In this document: piece by piece, positions 45,936 through 59,800 of the stretch
Numbering within the stretch: the stretch's first letter is position 1
Layout: the number at the start of each line of letters is the position of its first letter
Position numbers and translations under genes: made by a program
Notes under the pieces: model-generated
Seen by the model: only the letters and a program-made list of their open reading frames with translations
The model's database searches: none
Told to the model about the DNA's origin: nothing
NCBI GenBank assembly: GCA_026874595.1
Contig: CM049315.1
Location: forward strand, 62,059,389-62,123,388
Source: Sipunculus nudus
Lineage: Eukaryota > Annelida > Sipuncula > Golfingiida > Sipunculidae
DNA: 64,000 bases
Direction: 5' to 3'

Positions 45936-48374
45936 TTAATTTATTTTCCTTGATATATAATGAATGACGATCTTTTGCAGACAGCATTACCATGTTTAAT
46001 GATGGTATGATTTTTCAGTATTTTCGCTGGTAAAGACGAAGTGGCACAGAATTAGCCTTTTTTTAAGAATTTCCACTTTACAAAATACAATTATTTACTG
46101 CACAGTAAGTGAAAATGTCATGCACACTAATCAAATACTGAATTTGTGTTTCCTTTAAATATTTATAGTAGTTATAAAATCAAGCAATTCATATGTTGAG
46201 CTAACATAATTTACATAATTAAAGTTTAAACATATTTTCCATGCATATGTTTCCATATACAGAAATATAAAATAATACATGCATAAAGCAATCTATTTCT
46301 AATAAGTAGGCCTATTTATGCCTAGTAAATATACTTAAGACAGTATGTTATACTACTAGTCACTAGCTGCACTAGCTCGAGGACAGTATTTGCTCACCAC
46401 AGTTCACACCTTTTAATTGACAAAGAGATTAATCCTGTTCAGTGACGATCAGCTAATTAATTGAATGGGGGAAGGCTATGGAACTGCAGAGGGAGTCAAC
46501 TCTATGTCATGGTCTCAAATAAGTATCATGCTCTTTATTTCATTCTGCTATGCCAATGCATTCATCTAAATTTGCCAGTGCTCTTTAGCAGATCCGTGTC
46601 GAGCACACCTCAGCCTTTGTGAGTTATGCATTCAAGCTATATCCAGCTGTTGTCAGAGCCCAATGCAACCTATGCATTTACTATTAGAAGATCACATGTG
46701 CAGGTAATACTCCTGGTGCTCTACCCTCAAACATGTTATGTAATATCTGAGACTGGCAACAAGTACAGGTCTACCGAGCTGTCTAAATATATAACACTAT
46801 TGCCAGGCACATTTGTACAATGTTATGAACAGTGGTCCATGCAAAGATAAATCTGCCTCAAAACTCAGAAATTTCAGAAGTGCAGTATACTAATTAAGGA
46901 AATGGAATAGCCGACGGAACATAAACAGACCTGCAGTACATAAGTAAATGTAATCATCTCCTCGCTAAAACCTTTTTTTGGGCCCCAAGAAACCTGCACT
47001 ATAATATCATGCACCCTTCCCCGCCCCGCATATTTCAGATTTCAGCCCGCACCCGCCCTGCCCCACAGGTGATTTTTTATGGCCCGCCCCTCCCCACAAA
47101 ATCATGAAAAAGTCAGCCCGCGGGGGGGGGGGGGGGGGGGGCGGGTTGGGGCCCGCACAGGGCTTTACTAGCCATAATAGCTATTGATACACTTTAATGC
47201 TCGGATATACCGTTTTCGCATTAATATAAACTGAACTTTCCATAGGATGCCTTTTCACTTCTGTAAAATAGGAAACTTAATGAATAACCTATGCAAGTAC
47301 ATTGTCATATTATAGCTTCCATAATTCAATTTCAGAAATTTCAAAATTCAAAACAGACATTTTTTCTTACGTTGCCACAGAAAATGATAAAACATACAAA
47401 TTATGACGTATATTTTACTTGATTAAACCATTGTATAATTATTAAATCCCCCTCCTCTTGCATTTTGATATCCAGAATAGAAATTAATGGAATTCTTTTT
47501 TAGCCTAGTGCATTAGTGCTTAACCAAGATTTGTGATATTTCAATAAATGTAAACCCCATTGTCGCATTTGTCTAAATGATATCCATTTAATCTGATTTT
47601 GTCATATCAGGGTGAAGGAAGCAGAGGGATTGCCCATTGTAAATATGGAGGAGTGGACAAATAAATTATCGGAACTATCAGACATTTATATCAGATAAAA
47701 GGAAGACTCTTACAGCTGAGCATTCAATCTATACTTAAAACTAGATAAAAATCTTATGGAATTACAATATTACCCTAATCATTTATATGATTGGTTCATA
47801 ACGTAAAGTTGTCCCCCCCCCCCCCACACACACAAACAAACAAGAATGTTCCTGTACACCTGTCAATGACTAAGGCACTCGCTCAATTGAGATGCTGCAA
47901 ACTAGCTATAGAATCATGAAGACACAAATGATTAGAAAGAGAACCTGTATAAACTGTTATATACTTGGTTATAATATTTCAGAAGCTGAGAATCTTTTTT
48001 AGAAAATCCTTTATACGGTGATTTACGTCTGATTTATTTAAGAATATATCTGTCTCGACCTCATGAATATAATTTCAAATGAATATTTATCTTGGAAAAT
48101 CAATCAGAAATTTCAAAGTTAGCAGCTTTTCTTTATTATGGTTTTGTTAAGAGACACAGAATGTTGATATTTATGGTACACTTTATGGCATGATACATTA
48201 GTTTAAATTCATGTTTTCTTTTCGAGAAGAGATTAGCAATATAATATCACATATAATATAACTTACTATGTTTAAATGATTTTGAATCAGTTTTAGTGTT
48301 CTTGACTTATTTGCTTGGTCACAGGAGTTAAAAAAGGGCGTTTATTAAATTTTCAATGTTGATTTTCTTCTTAT
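45936..48374. other. No gene seen; poly-G and poly-C tracts
   Basis: Unique AT-rich sequence. A GCCCGC-rich segment with poly-G at about 47121-47142 may be a decayed mobile element. A poly-C/(CA)n run lies near 47813-47830. A 74-codon open stretch at 46626-46850 has no recognised domain. Confidence 0.4.
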
Positions 48375-49640
48375 CTATAAGGGGTGCAGACGAATGGATG
48401 AAAAACCTTACATAATTTCTGGTCCCCAACATTTTTGGCGTTCCACATCGATATCACTCATGCGGAAGCATAAGAGATAGGTGACTCAGCACTTTTCAGT
48501 GAAGCTACATTTCCGGATAATCCATATGACCTAGACAGTTGAATCTTTTACATACATGTGCCCTTTACAGTGCAGTGGCAAATTTGGTTGCGATTTCTTT
48601 AATAGTTTTTGAAACATTTGCAAATTACGAAAATGTGACTTCAGCATTGTTGTCAGCTCATCTGTGGAAAAACAAGAAGTAATCACCAAAATCCGACAGT
48701 TATAAGACAGTTATAAGAAGTCTAGTTATCTCCACTTTGTTAGGATATACCCTACCATGTTCCAACTAATTTCACCCAATTTCAGTGACCTTGATCTATT
48801 TTTCAAGGTCAGAGGGGTCAAAAAGTGCGATATTTCAAAGTTTTCAATGTCAATTTTCTTCTTATCTATAAAGGGTACAGCCAAATAGAAAATAATCTGC
48901 AATTATTGTTGATTCCCAACATTTATCGGTTTCCGCATCGAATTCACTCATGCGTAACTATATGAGATATGTGACTGGGAACTTTTCAGTTAGGCTACGT
49001 TTCCGGATAACCCATATGACCTAGAAAGTGGAAACATTTACGAGCCTGTGCCATTTACAATGTAGGAGTGCAGTGGCAAGTTTGGTACCGATATCTTTAA
49101 TAGTTTTTTTTTAATTTGCAAATTATGAAAATGTGACGTCAGCATTTTCAGCCCATCAATGAAAACTCAAGATGGTGCAACCAATTTTCATTTTTTTACT
49201 GGACTTAAGTTCCTCTTAAACTATTATAGGGGGATAAAAAATAATTCTGAGATTTGGGGCTGGAGATGGACAGAGTGTGATAGGTGGAGATCCATAACTT
49301 TCCCATGCATGGTAGTTACAAGAAGTCTTCTTCCTTATTATTTTGCCACCTTTTTACATCCGATTTCATTCATATTTACACAGGATGTACCCCACCATAG
49401 TCCAACAATTTGACCCAGATTTAGTGACCTTGACCTATTTTTTAAGGTCACATTGTCAATAAGTACACTTTTTCGGATTTCAATGTCAATTTTCTTCTAA
49501 AATATAAGGTTTACAGTCAAATGGATGTTAATTCACCTATAAAATTCCTTTGGATACCGCTTTGAATTCACTCATGCAAAACCATAGGAGATAGGTGACT
49601 CAGCACTTTTCCGGAGAACCCATATTAGTCCACTGGCTAG
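48375..49640 (+). repeat. Dispersed repeat, three diverged copies of ~400-500 bp
   Basis: CTCATGCGGAAGCATAAGAGATAGG-type sequence (split: CTCATGCG, AGATAGGTGACT, CTTTTCAGT, TTTCCGGATAA) recurs at about 48458, 48946 and 49569. Each is preceded by CAATGTCAATTTTCTTCT and a TGACCTTGA..TATTTTT..AAGGTCA pair of inverted half-sites. Confidence 0.75.
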
Positions 49641-49960
49641 GAGGGGTCACCGTGCACCCCTCTGGGATTTTATGGCATAGGTACTTTTAGATCCCTGGCA
49701 TAGGTACTTTTAGATCCCTAAGTATGTCCAATTAATGAATTAAGATGTTAACATTGATTATTTTGGGATACACTACCCGTTTAGGCCATTTAAAGACAAC
49801 CGCGTCTTTACGCACGGCACCCGCGGACAGGTAGCCTTGAGAAGGGGGTAGGGGTATGTAAATGCTTAGAACTCGCTTATTATTTGACATATTCACTTTA
49901 AATAAACTGCATTGTGTTTGCAAAACGTAGGGAATATTCACTGATAAGGTATATCATATG
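49640..49960. repeat. ~310-bp direct repeat, copy A
   Basis: It shares TCACCGTGCACCCC, CTGGGATTTTA, AATGAATTAAGATGTTAACA, GGGATACACTACC, CCGCGTCTTTACGC and CGGCACCCGCGGACAGGTAG with 50425-50745. A minus-strand frame (49732-49941) is open here and at the matching place in copy B, but the two peptides differ at many positions. Confidence 0.8.
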
Positions 49961-50424
49961 AATGTATTATGTATTTTTGTTGATTAAGCAATTAATCACT
50001 ATACTTTTTTAATATCTAAAAAGAAAATTGAATTTAACTGCTTTTTCTTTCATTTTTCTCAACAATTGTTTATTATCGAGATTATTTTGCATTTCTGAAT
50101 TTCTATTGCATTAATACATTAGTTCCTGACATTCTTATAAATTCTGTTGATAAAATTATGAATATTTGACCATATACACCTGCAATGAATGACCAATTAT
50201 TAATTCTATTTTATGGTATCCCTTGTCCATAAGAAGGATGTGGTGTCCCATTTTCCTCTCCAGATGTATTGATTTTCACTGTGATGCTTCTTTAATACTA
50301 TGAATTGTTATTTGTCTGAACCTGAAGTTGTTAATTGGTTTTGAAAATAATGGAATCCCTTTTATGAGCCATTTTTAATATATAATAATTATACAAAAAT
50401 AATCACATTTAAGCCCTATTATAA
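49961..50424. other. Spacer between the direct repeats, no gene seen
   Basis: AT-rich sequence with no recognised feature. Confidence 0.35.
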
Positions 50425-50745
50425 GAAAAGTCACCGTGCACCCCCTCTGGGATTTTAAGACATAGGTATTTTTAGATCCCCAAATATGTCAATTTAATGA
50501 ATTAAGATGTTAACACTGATTATTGTGGGATACACTACCTTTTTAAGCCATTTAAAGACTACCGCGTCTTTACGCTCGGCACCCGCGGACAGGTAGCCTT
50601 GATAAGGGGGTAGGAGTATGTAAATCCTTATAGCTCGCTTAATATTTGACATATTTAATTCTAATAAACTCAATTGTATTCGCAAAAAGTCGGGAAAAAA
50701 GTCCCTAATAGATATAATCATATATATTTTGACATGATTTTTTTG
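50425..50745. repeat. ~310-bp direct repeat, copy B
   Basis: Second copy of the unit at 49640-49960, about 780 bp downstream in the same orientation. Its minus-strand open frame 50494-50721 parallels that of copy A. Confidence 0.8.
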
Positions 50746-53640
50746 TGATGAAGAATTTAATTATGATATTAATAAAACATCCTGAAGAAATTTCACAGAT
50801 TTTTATTCAAACTTTTCGCTGTTACTGATTTAACAAGACATTTTGACATTTCTGAAGTTCTAGTTGATTAATATATCAGCCCTTGTCAATCCTGAAAACA
50901 TTTAAAAAAATAAAATTATGCAGACATTAATTATAATAAAGTGTTATATTGTTGTGATCACCCTTTATAACATGTATACGATGTGTTGTGTGTTCCTATC
51001 TGGATGTACCGCACCGTGAAGCTTCCCTTATACCATAAATAGTTATATTTATGAAACTAAGGATACAAACACCAGTAAACTTTGAATCCAGATCAGTTTG
51101 ATTATGAAAGTGTATAAGGATATTAAACTTCCTCCATGTATAAGCACTAATCTGTGTTTTGTTAACCTCTCCCCCCTGATTTGTCCCTCTAACCAGATAA
51201 TTCAATTACTTTGGGATTCCTGACAAAACTAGGCCCAGTGCACCAGGCCTGTAAAATAAGTAATAAGGAAAAGTATCCACCACAATTTTTAGGCAAATTT
51301 AAATTATCATGGATAATTATAAATCTAGCTTATACTGCTTTATTGTTTTTTTTATACCTTTATTATATAGTTTAATACCTTGTAAATCCTGTCTGTCATA
51401 TTGTGTCATCCTTTTGCCAATTTCAAAACGGGGTAATGTACATTGTGTAATACCTCATATTGAAGCGTCTGTCTTTATTGCACATTGTCTATTCGTTTAC
51501 TATTTTAAAGTATCAATTCGTATAAAGTGTATATAAAAAGCACTGAAAATAACACGCAAACCTCTATCAATAACTAGGATCAGCAGTGATGGATCCTGGT
51601 AAACATTTGATGTTTGGTCCGTGAACCAAGGAACTTTATTAATTTTTGCTGAGAGTAATGATCCACCTTTCACCAACTGGATGCTTGCATCACATGTGAG
51701 CTCAGATTACCAGAACATAAGCGGCTAAAATAAGTCACAACTGTGCATGCGAGTGGGATAAACTTTCATCATATTCAGAAAATTGCACTTTTCTCTTAGT
51801 ACCTTTGACTGACGATGGTCTCTTTCCCTCCTAGGACAACAATATTATCTCTTAATACCGAATATTCCTTCAAACAAGATCTTATTATGTTGATCACGGT
51901 TACCGGTTAATATTCCTGGCGGACATGAAATAAAGACATATACTGGGCTTGTCACGATGAAGAGGGCGAATAACCACTTGTAAACAAACGTCGTTTTAAA
52001 AAACGGTGATTATTTTGTATAAATACATTTAATATCATCGAAGACATGGACCACTGTGACACCTCGATCCTTGCACATGGATCGAGCTGGGACCTAATGC
52101 AGCATTAAAGCTGCCGTTATTATAAAGTAGAAAGCCTATCTTAATATTCAGGAAAATTTCAGTTTCCATTAAAAACTGAATGTTTAAGCGTGTTGGCATT
52201 GACAAGAATGTTCTGACCTGTTTTTAACATTTTATTGATTAAACAAAGATGAAATTCAGGCAATGGCCATATATATTATTTAAGTAATTTTATCAGCATG
52301 GAATATTATTTTGAATAAAAAATGAAATGATACTTCAGGATAGGATCAAAATATGTAAGACTGAGTACTCCCCAGAAGCCATTGTGTGCATATTAGCCGA
52401 TGTTTGTACAGGGACTTTAAAGAGCACTGGCATTTTTTATATCACCTATCTGTTAAATAAAATTAAACTACACCATAAACTAGGAAGCGGACTCTCAACA
52501 ATTTTTCTTCTGATAGTCAAATCGAATGCTTTAAAATGTTAGGCTTTAACTTCCTGCTTGTATACATAGCCTTGAATGATTGAGCATTGTATTTGGATTG
52601 GGAGTTCAATAACCTCGACCTCTCCGGGAGAAATTAGGGGTCCATTTTTTATTAACTTGACGAAAAAATGCATGGTCGTTGAAATTTATAATTCCAGAAG
52701 TAAGGAATGAAATCCTTTATGAAAACACGTATTTTGAGAACTGGCATAGGAAGGCGCGTGTACATAATTAATTGAACGAAATGAATTTGTGTCATACTTT
52801 TAAGGGTAGGGATATTTTACCAAATTGTTAGCAGGCATTTTAATCTCGCTGTAGACATCATTCAAATGACAACTCCGCCATTCATGTTGAATCGTTCTGA
52901 GGTTATAGGCCTATAGAGTCTGTCTTTATAAAGAGTATAAACGCGAATGACTGATTTGTTTTATTCTATCTTCTAAAGGCAGTATGATATCCATGGTCTT
53001 CCGTTTTATAATTTCAGAAGTAGGCAATGAAATTGAAGAATGCCTCATCATAAATAACGAATACTTGAAAACTAAAATGCATAGGAGCTAGAGGATGAGT
53101 CCACTCGAATTTTCATGGATGATATATATAAAACCCATTTCTTTTGAAAAGGTGCCATAAACAGGTGAAATCAAATGCCATTTTTTATGTCTACAACACC
53201 ATTTTACAGAAGCTGAGTTGAACCGAAATAAAATATATATGACAAAAAAATATACTACACTTGGATGCAGACGTCAGAGATTGTATATTTAGTAGTGATA
53301 TCAATGGTTTCAGTGGCCTTAGACTGTGCTCGGCATAAGGGCACAGGCTTCGTCCATTTCTTTTAAGAACCCATAGCTCCTCTCTGTTTACTTCGTAAAT
53401 TTTCTTAATTTTTACAATCAGAAATCATACGTATGTTTTAAAATTAGATTCTTTCCAATTAATAGCAAAGATATGATCCCCTTCCTGTATGGTACAGTCG
53501 ATGTGAAACTTCCGCTCCTCTGCATTCTCACTGCTGTTTATACATGTACTCATATACCGTGTCCTTCTATTACATACGATCGCATTGAAAAGAAACCATA
53601 AAAAGTGTACAGTCTGATCAATATACACTTAGATTAGAAT
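50746..53640. other. No gene seen
   Basis: AT-rich sequence with short open stretches (51309-51536, 52327-52542, 53425-53628) lacking domains or splice support. A distant host exon cannot be excluded. Confidence 0.35.
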
Positions 53641-53658
53641 CCTAGATTTGTTTACAAT

Positions 53659-54985
53659 TTAAAGATCGGCAGTGTACCATGGTGACTGAGGGCGCAGAAT
53701 GATCTGACGCTCCGTGCGAGGAGCCTGTTTATCTACCAGGTCTCTCAACACATCATTATAGCAGCTTGCGAGATTGTCAGGGGAATCTTGGAATGGCTGC
53801 TGTCTAAGAGACCAGGAAGAAATATCAAAGCGAAAAGATGTAAGGTCAATTGATTTATACTTCCGGTATGTAGTTTTTGCAACCACAGGTTCTGGTTCCT
53901 TCACATCCACACGTAAACACACAGCCAAGTGGTCATCAGCAGAAATACCTTTGTCGTTACACAGGCCAGGATCCAACACTTCTATGATTTAAAAAAACTG
54001 AAAAGATTTGCGAGAAATGGCAACAGCAAGCACATAACCCTTCCTATGAGTAGGTTCGAGGACATGTTGCGGAGTCCCGTAGTTAGAAAGTAAATCCATG
54101 AAACGTTTTGCATTTGATTCAGATGACTTGTGAAGATGAAGGTTCAAATCCCCCCAAGACCAAGACCTTATGTTTAAGTGAAGTACATGTCTCGGGGAAA
54201 CTCTGCCATTTTACAAAGAGGTCCTTCAGTGTGGACCGATTCTTTTCGCTTGGGGTAGGGCGGTATATAACAAACAGTCTAACGTTTGTACCTTGAAATG
54301 ATAAAGCACTTTCCACAAATTTAAACTGGAGGTATATTTTGTCATTGCTAGATGCCATAACAGAAACTTTGATGGACTCCTTAAAGAGACGTGCCACACC
54401 ACCATGACCACCCTCACCACAATATAGAGGGCGAGGAATACTCACAATCTTCTAACGCGGTGGTACCAATTCACTGATACATTGATCATCCATATGTGTA
54501 CCTAACCACGTCTCAGTCAAACCAAAAATACCAAGACCATGGAATATAATAAATTGAGACACTGAGAGAGCCTTATTCTTAATTGACTGTGTATTCACAC
54601 AACCTAAATACACCATGTCCTTTCTGGGATAGCCTGGTAGATCAATATGGACCAAATTATTGTGATGAATTCCATGTGTCTTACTAATACAATGCCTTGT
54701 TTTCAGCCAGGATGACGTCTTTTCATCCCTAGATGTCATCCTAGCCTCCGTCAAATGATTGCAGGCTTCTGAAACAGTAATGCGTTTGTTTTTGTTATGT
54801 CCTGTCTGTTTGATACAGTTGAAAATACTACTCTTGTTTGGTCTTGGTAATGAAATAGACCAAATAGGCCTGGAAAATCTCCTGCCAGTTTTCTTGCCAC
54901 GCCTGGTTGGCTTCCACTTGTCCTCCTTAGTCAAATCAATGGTGGCCACGTGGACTTCCACACAGGTCTTTTGGTGCATGAGTAC
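53659..54985 (-). mobile_element. CR1/L2-like LINE fragment: linker and APE endonuclease, RT missing
   Basis: Minus-strand frames in order: 54979-54452 (basic linker, then NTQSIKNKALSVSQFIIFHG and GLTETWLGTHMDD, the endonuclease start), 54445-54119 (GEGGHGGVARLFKESIKVSV, VIYRPTPSEKNRSTL, VLVLGGFEP, where the GDFN box reads GGFE), and 53979-53659 (SADDHLAVCL, the SDH-like end, then KYKSIDLTSFRFDI and LRPQSPWYTADL). The body stops before reverse transcriptase, so the copy is truncated at its 3' side. Confidence 0.75.
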
Positions 54986-56349
54986 ACAACACGGGCAAAC
55001 ATGACTGTTACGCTTGAATGGGTATAGAAATACAGTTTGTCACAAGTTTAATATTTAAAATCGTTCAGTACCGCACTAAATAACATTCAGTCTGATTATG
55101 TAAACTGAGTAGTAAGTGGCCCAGATCTCATACTATGTGTACTCCGATCGTTATGCAGATATGTTGAAAAAAAAACATAATGTCCCTGATCAGCTTCCAC
55201 ATAGGGCTCTAGGTACACGGGTACCAACATGGGCAGAGCAAAGTTGTTCCCCTTGACTGGGTTCATGTAATTGGTAACTGTTTGATATTGAAATCCGCCA
55301 ATACTCACATTTAAAACAATTTGAGAAAGTAACCCAAGTAGTAATAATCACAATCTTCACACTCTATGTTCTCCAGTTGGTATCCAAATTTGTTGATGTT
55401 AATGTTCCTGATTAGCAGATTATTCCAGAGCAATCTCAGGTGCTTCCATTCGATAGCGCACTCTCATGGTAAAGTACAAGTGTCACATCGGAAAACCTTC
55501 CACATACTGACGTTAGGGTTTCGTTATAATTTTGGCGTATAGTTTTACTTTATTTGCATTATGAGCCATGGGCCATGAGGGCAAAATTATAATTTTGGGA
55601 CAGATCATTTACATCACTGGCTCGAAATCAATCCAAATTCCCCCTTTTAAGCTGCTATTTGTATTGCGGTTTTCCTTACAATATAAAGAAAAAATTATTC
55701 GTTCGTAGAAAGTAACTGACGTCGCTCCGTTACGGTGACGTCGGCAATATGAACGTTATAATGACACCTCGTGATCGTGACAAGCGGCTGTTTGTTGACT
55801 GTGAAATGCAATTGTGATGCATCAAGCAAAGACCTTCGTGGAATAGATCGTGTAGCCAATCCCCCCCCCCCCACTTTCTTGACTAAAATTTGTCTGCTTT
55901 GTTTTGCTGCTGGTGACCTCGCTGAATAGAACCTAAGATGTTAACTCTTTAAATGCTCATGTTATTCGAGGTAGCATTGTTGCTGTTATTTTTATATTAT
56001 TTTATAAGTATTATTATTATTATTTATTATTTCCTGGACGTTTTAGAATATTTCATAGGTATTGTAATTAATTTAAACTCTAATGAAATAAAGTTTCTTA
56101 ACTCATCATATATATTAAAACAAACGGTACCTTAAAAGTAATCCTGGTTAAACTTAGCAGTGGAACAGCATGTTAAAGTTGAAACAAAACTTATATGTTA
56201 TGACAGTTTTCTCCTAGTTAGAAAAGCTTTTATGAGTAATCGAATTACTGGGCTTTCATGTTTTCATACATGTAGAAACGTTAGATATTTTTCTGGTATT
56301 GTATAAAGGGCTTTTACAATAACATGCACCGATGTGATATTTATAAAAA
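54986..56349. other. No gene seen
   Basis: Unique sequence with a poly-C run at about 55861-55872 and AT-rich filler. Confidence 0.35.
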
Positions 56350-56379
56350 AAAGGATTGATCTCAATGTCACACTGCTTC

Positions 56380-56545
56380 ACTATTGTAATAACAAATTAT
56401 TACAATAGTGGTTGCAGTTGTAATAATTATTATAATAGTGACCGTTATTACAACAGTGATTGGCAAAAACTGGCCCTTACCAACCACTATTGTAATAATT
56501 TCACAATAGTGAACGTTATAACAATAGTGGTTGCAACAAACCTCT
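56380..56545. repeat. Cluster of inverted CACTATTGTAATAA repeats
   Basis: Variants of ACTATTGTAATAA and its complement TTATTACAATAGT occur about eight times in 165 bp in alternating orientation. They are joined by GTGGTTGCA and GTGACCGTTAT phrases. The arrangement can fold into several nested hairpins. Open frames on both strands reflect the motif. Confidence 0.8.
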
Positions 56546-56879
56546 GTTATTTCATGTCTCACTTCATGAACAGACACACTCCTCAATGCATTACTGTGTA
56601 GATACGATATTATAATATTACTTTTATCACTGTAAATAATGAATTATAAACAGTTACCAAAATATATCAACATTCTGGAATATAATATGAATTTAACGTT
56701 GAAAATTCGAATCCAGAGTGAATCAACAGCTTGAAGAGCGCCTTTAGTCAGTCAGGTGGCAACAACTGGATGCATCGCCCCTTCCAGAGTTGCTTAGCTA
56801 GTTATAAACAAGACAGTTATAATCTGGTCTGCTAAAACTCGAATCTCCCTTTAGTGATCAACTGCTTAAAAACTTAAAT

Positions 56880-59800
56880 ATTCCAAAGACTTAATCAATA
56901 CAGGTGCATGGAATGAAAATCAACGCAACAGGGCTAATATCGAAACTAGACGACCAGAGGTCAAACGCTTGCCGGAAATGACATAGAAATAAGCAAATAA
57001 ATAAACAATGACGAAGAGAAAGAAAATGCGCCATTGTTTGAAGATAGGACCAATATTGAAAAAGTTGGGGGAATTAAATTTTGACATGTTTGGTGACCTT
57101 GACCTTTAACCTCTATGAAATACACATACAGCTTCCAGAAATCATTTCAATATACAATGGGAGTAAGTTACAAAGTGATTCGTGCAAAACTATGGCCTGT
57201 AGAATGCTAAAAGTCAAGTGCAAGAAGCAGCAAGCACGCTAAATTGAGGGCTATTGACAAACAGAAAGACATACTGACAAAGTGACACATTTAAAATAAC
57301 AGATGGCTAGATAATTTGAGGGAGAAGGTGAAAAGAAACAAAATGAGCTACACTTAATGTAGATAAAATTGTTAGTTTTGGAGATATGGCAAAAAAATGA
57401 TGTAATGTTTCGAGTGCAGCGCCCCATAGCGGTTATTTCCCGAAAATAAAAAATCACCTTCAAGCTTGAAGTATGCGACATAGGATATACTATTTTCAAA
57501 AGGATTCCTGGAAAACTGTGGCCTGTAGAATGATCATTGTAAGACACAAGAACCCGCAAGCAAACGAAATTTAGGACAACGGACAAACAGACAGACATAC
57601 TGACACATTGACACATCGGAGATGACATTTGACCAAGCCATCGCATGTGAAGATAGGACTAATATTGACAAAGTTATGACGAAAATAATCTTTCGCCGTT
57701 TTTCGATGACCTTGACCTTGACCTAAATTCGATATTGACAAAATTCAATAGGCTTCGGGGACTTTTGGTTTTCTATTAACTGTGTAAGTTTGAAAGCGAT
57801 CGCTGCAAAACTGTGCCCTGTAGAGTGGAGACAGACAGACTAACAAACATCGTTACAAACAAACAAACATACGGAACTGACCAACTACTAGTTGACCAGA
57901 GGTCACGCGCTTGCCGAAAATGACATAAAGTTAATCAGATGAATGAATAATGGAAAGTGGAAGAAAAAAGCTATAGTTTGTGAAGATCAATATAAAAAAA
58001 AGTTATAAAGAAAATAAACTTTTGATATGTTTTGATAACCTTGACCTTTGACCTATTTGAACAATACACATAGGACTTCCTGATATTGTTCCAATATATG
58101 ACACGTGTAAGTAACAAAGCGATTCCTGCAGAACTGTGGCCTGTTGAATGCTATATGTAAGACGCAAGAACCAGCAAGAACCGAAATTGAGGACAACTTA
58201 CAAACAGACAGACTTAATGACAAAGTGAAACAAGATTGAGACCAGTCAACTAGACCAGGTTATGAAAAAAGGCCCAGAGGAAGAAAATAAGCTATAGCTT
58301 ATGTAATTGATGTATATAGTTTTGGAGATATGGCTAAAAATGATATGATGTAGAGGTTCGACTGCAGTGCCCCTAGTTGCCATATCCCGAAAATAAAAAA
58401 TCACTTTTGGGATATTTGTGTAAGACATACAATGTACGAGTTTCAAAAGGATTCCTGGATAATTGTGGTCTGTAGAGTGCAATAATTGAGACGCAAGAAC
58501 CAGAAAGCTGGAGAAACTGAGGACAACTGACAGACATACTGACAAACTGACACCAGATTGAGACCAGTCGACTAACCCAGCTGATGGAGAAGATCCAGAG
58601 AAATAATTGAGGACTAATATTGACGAAGTTATGACAAAAAAAAATTCGTCGTTTTTCGATGAACGAGACTTTTGACTAATATTGACCAAAAATAACAGGT
58701 TTCCATGACTTTTATTTTGTCTAACTGCTCTGTAAGCAGTTGTTGCAAAATCGTATTGTGGCCTGTAGAGAGCGGACAGACAGACAAACTAGATGACCTG
58801 AGGTCACGCGCTTGCCGGAAATGATGTAAAGTTAGTCAGATGAACGAGCAGTATAAAAGTGAAAGAAAATAATCCATAGTTTGTGAAGAAAGAACCAATA
58901 TTAACAAAGTTCTAAAGAAAATAAGATTTTGATATATTTTGATCACCTTTTCCTTGACCTTTGACGTATTTGAATAATAAACATAGGACTTCCAGATATC
59001 ATCATGATATATGACAAGTGTAATTTACAAAACGATTCCTTCAAAACTGTCCAGTAGAATTCTACATGTGAGACGCAAGCACCTGGAAGCAGGCGAAATA
59101 GAGGACAACTGACAAACAGACAAACATACTGACAAACTGACCCAAGATTGAGACCAGTTGACTTAATCATGTGATGGAGAAACCTCAGAGGAAGATAATA
59201 AGCTATAGTTTATGTAAATGAGGTTTATACTTTTGGAGATATGGCCAAAAAATGATATGTTGTGGAAGTTTGAGTGCACCGCCCCCTAGCGGCCTTTTCT
59301 GGAAAATGAAACATTCGTTTCGATATTTTAGTGTAAGACATAAGATGTAATAGTTTTAAAAGGATTCTTTCAAAACTGTGGCCTGTAGAATGCTATATGT
59401 GAGACGCAAGAACCGGCAAGCAGGCGAATTTGAGGACAACTGAGAAACAGACGGACACACAGACAAAGTGACTCAAGATTGAGACCAAATGAATACACCA
59501 GGTTTTTGGAAAGACCCAGAGGAAGAAAATAAGCTATAGTTTATGTAAATGAGGTTTATAGTTTTGGAGATATGGCCAAAAAATGATATGTTGTGCAAGT
59601 TTGAGTGCACCGCCCCCTAGCGGCCAATTCTGGAAAAGGAAAAATCCGTTTCGAGATATTAGTGTAAGACATAAGATGTAATAGTTTTAAAAGGATTCTT
59701 TCAAAACTGTGAGCTGTAGAATGCTATATGTGAGACGCCATAACCGGTAAGCAGGCGAGTTTGATGAAAACTGAGAATCAGACGGACACACTGACAAAGT

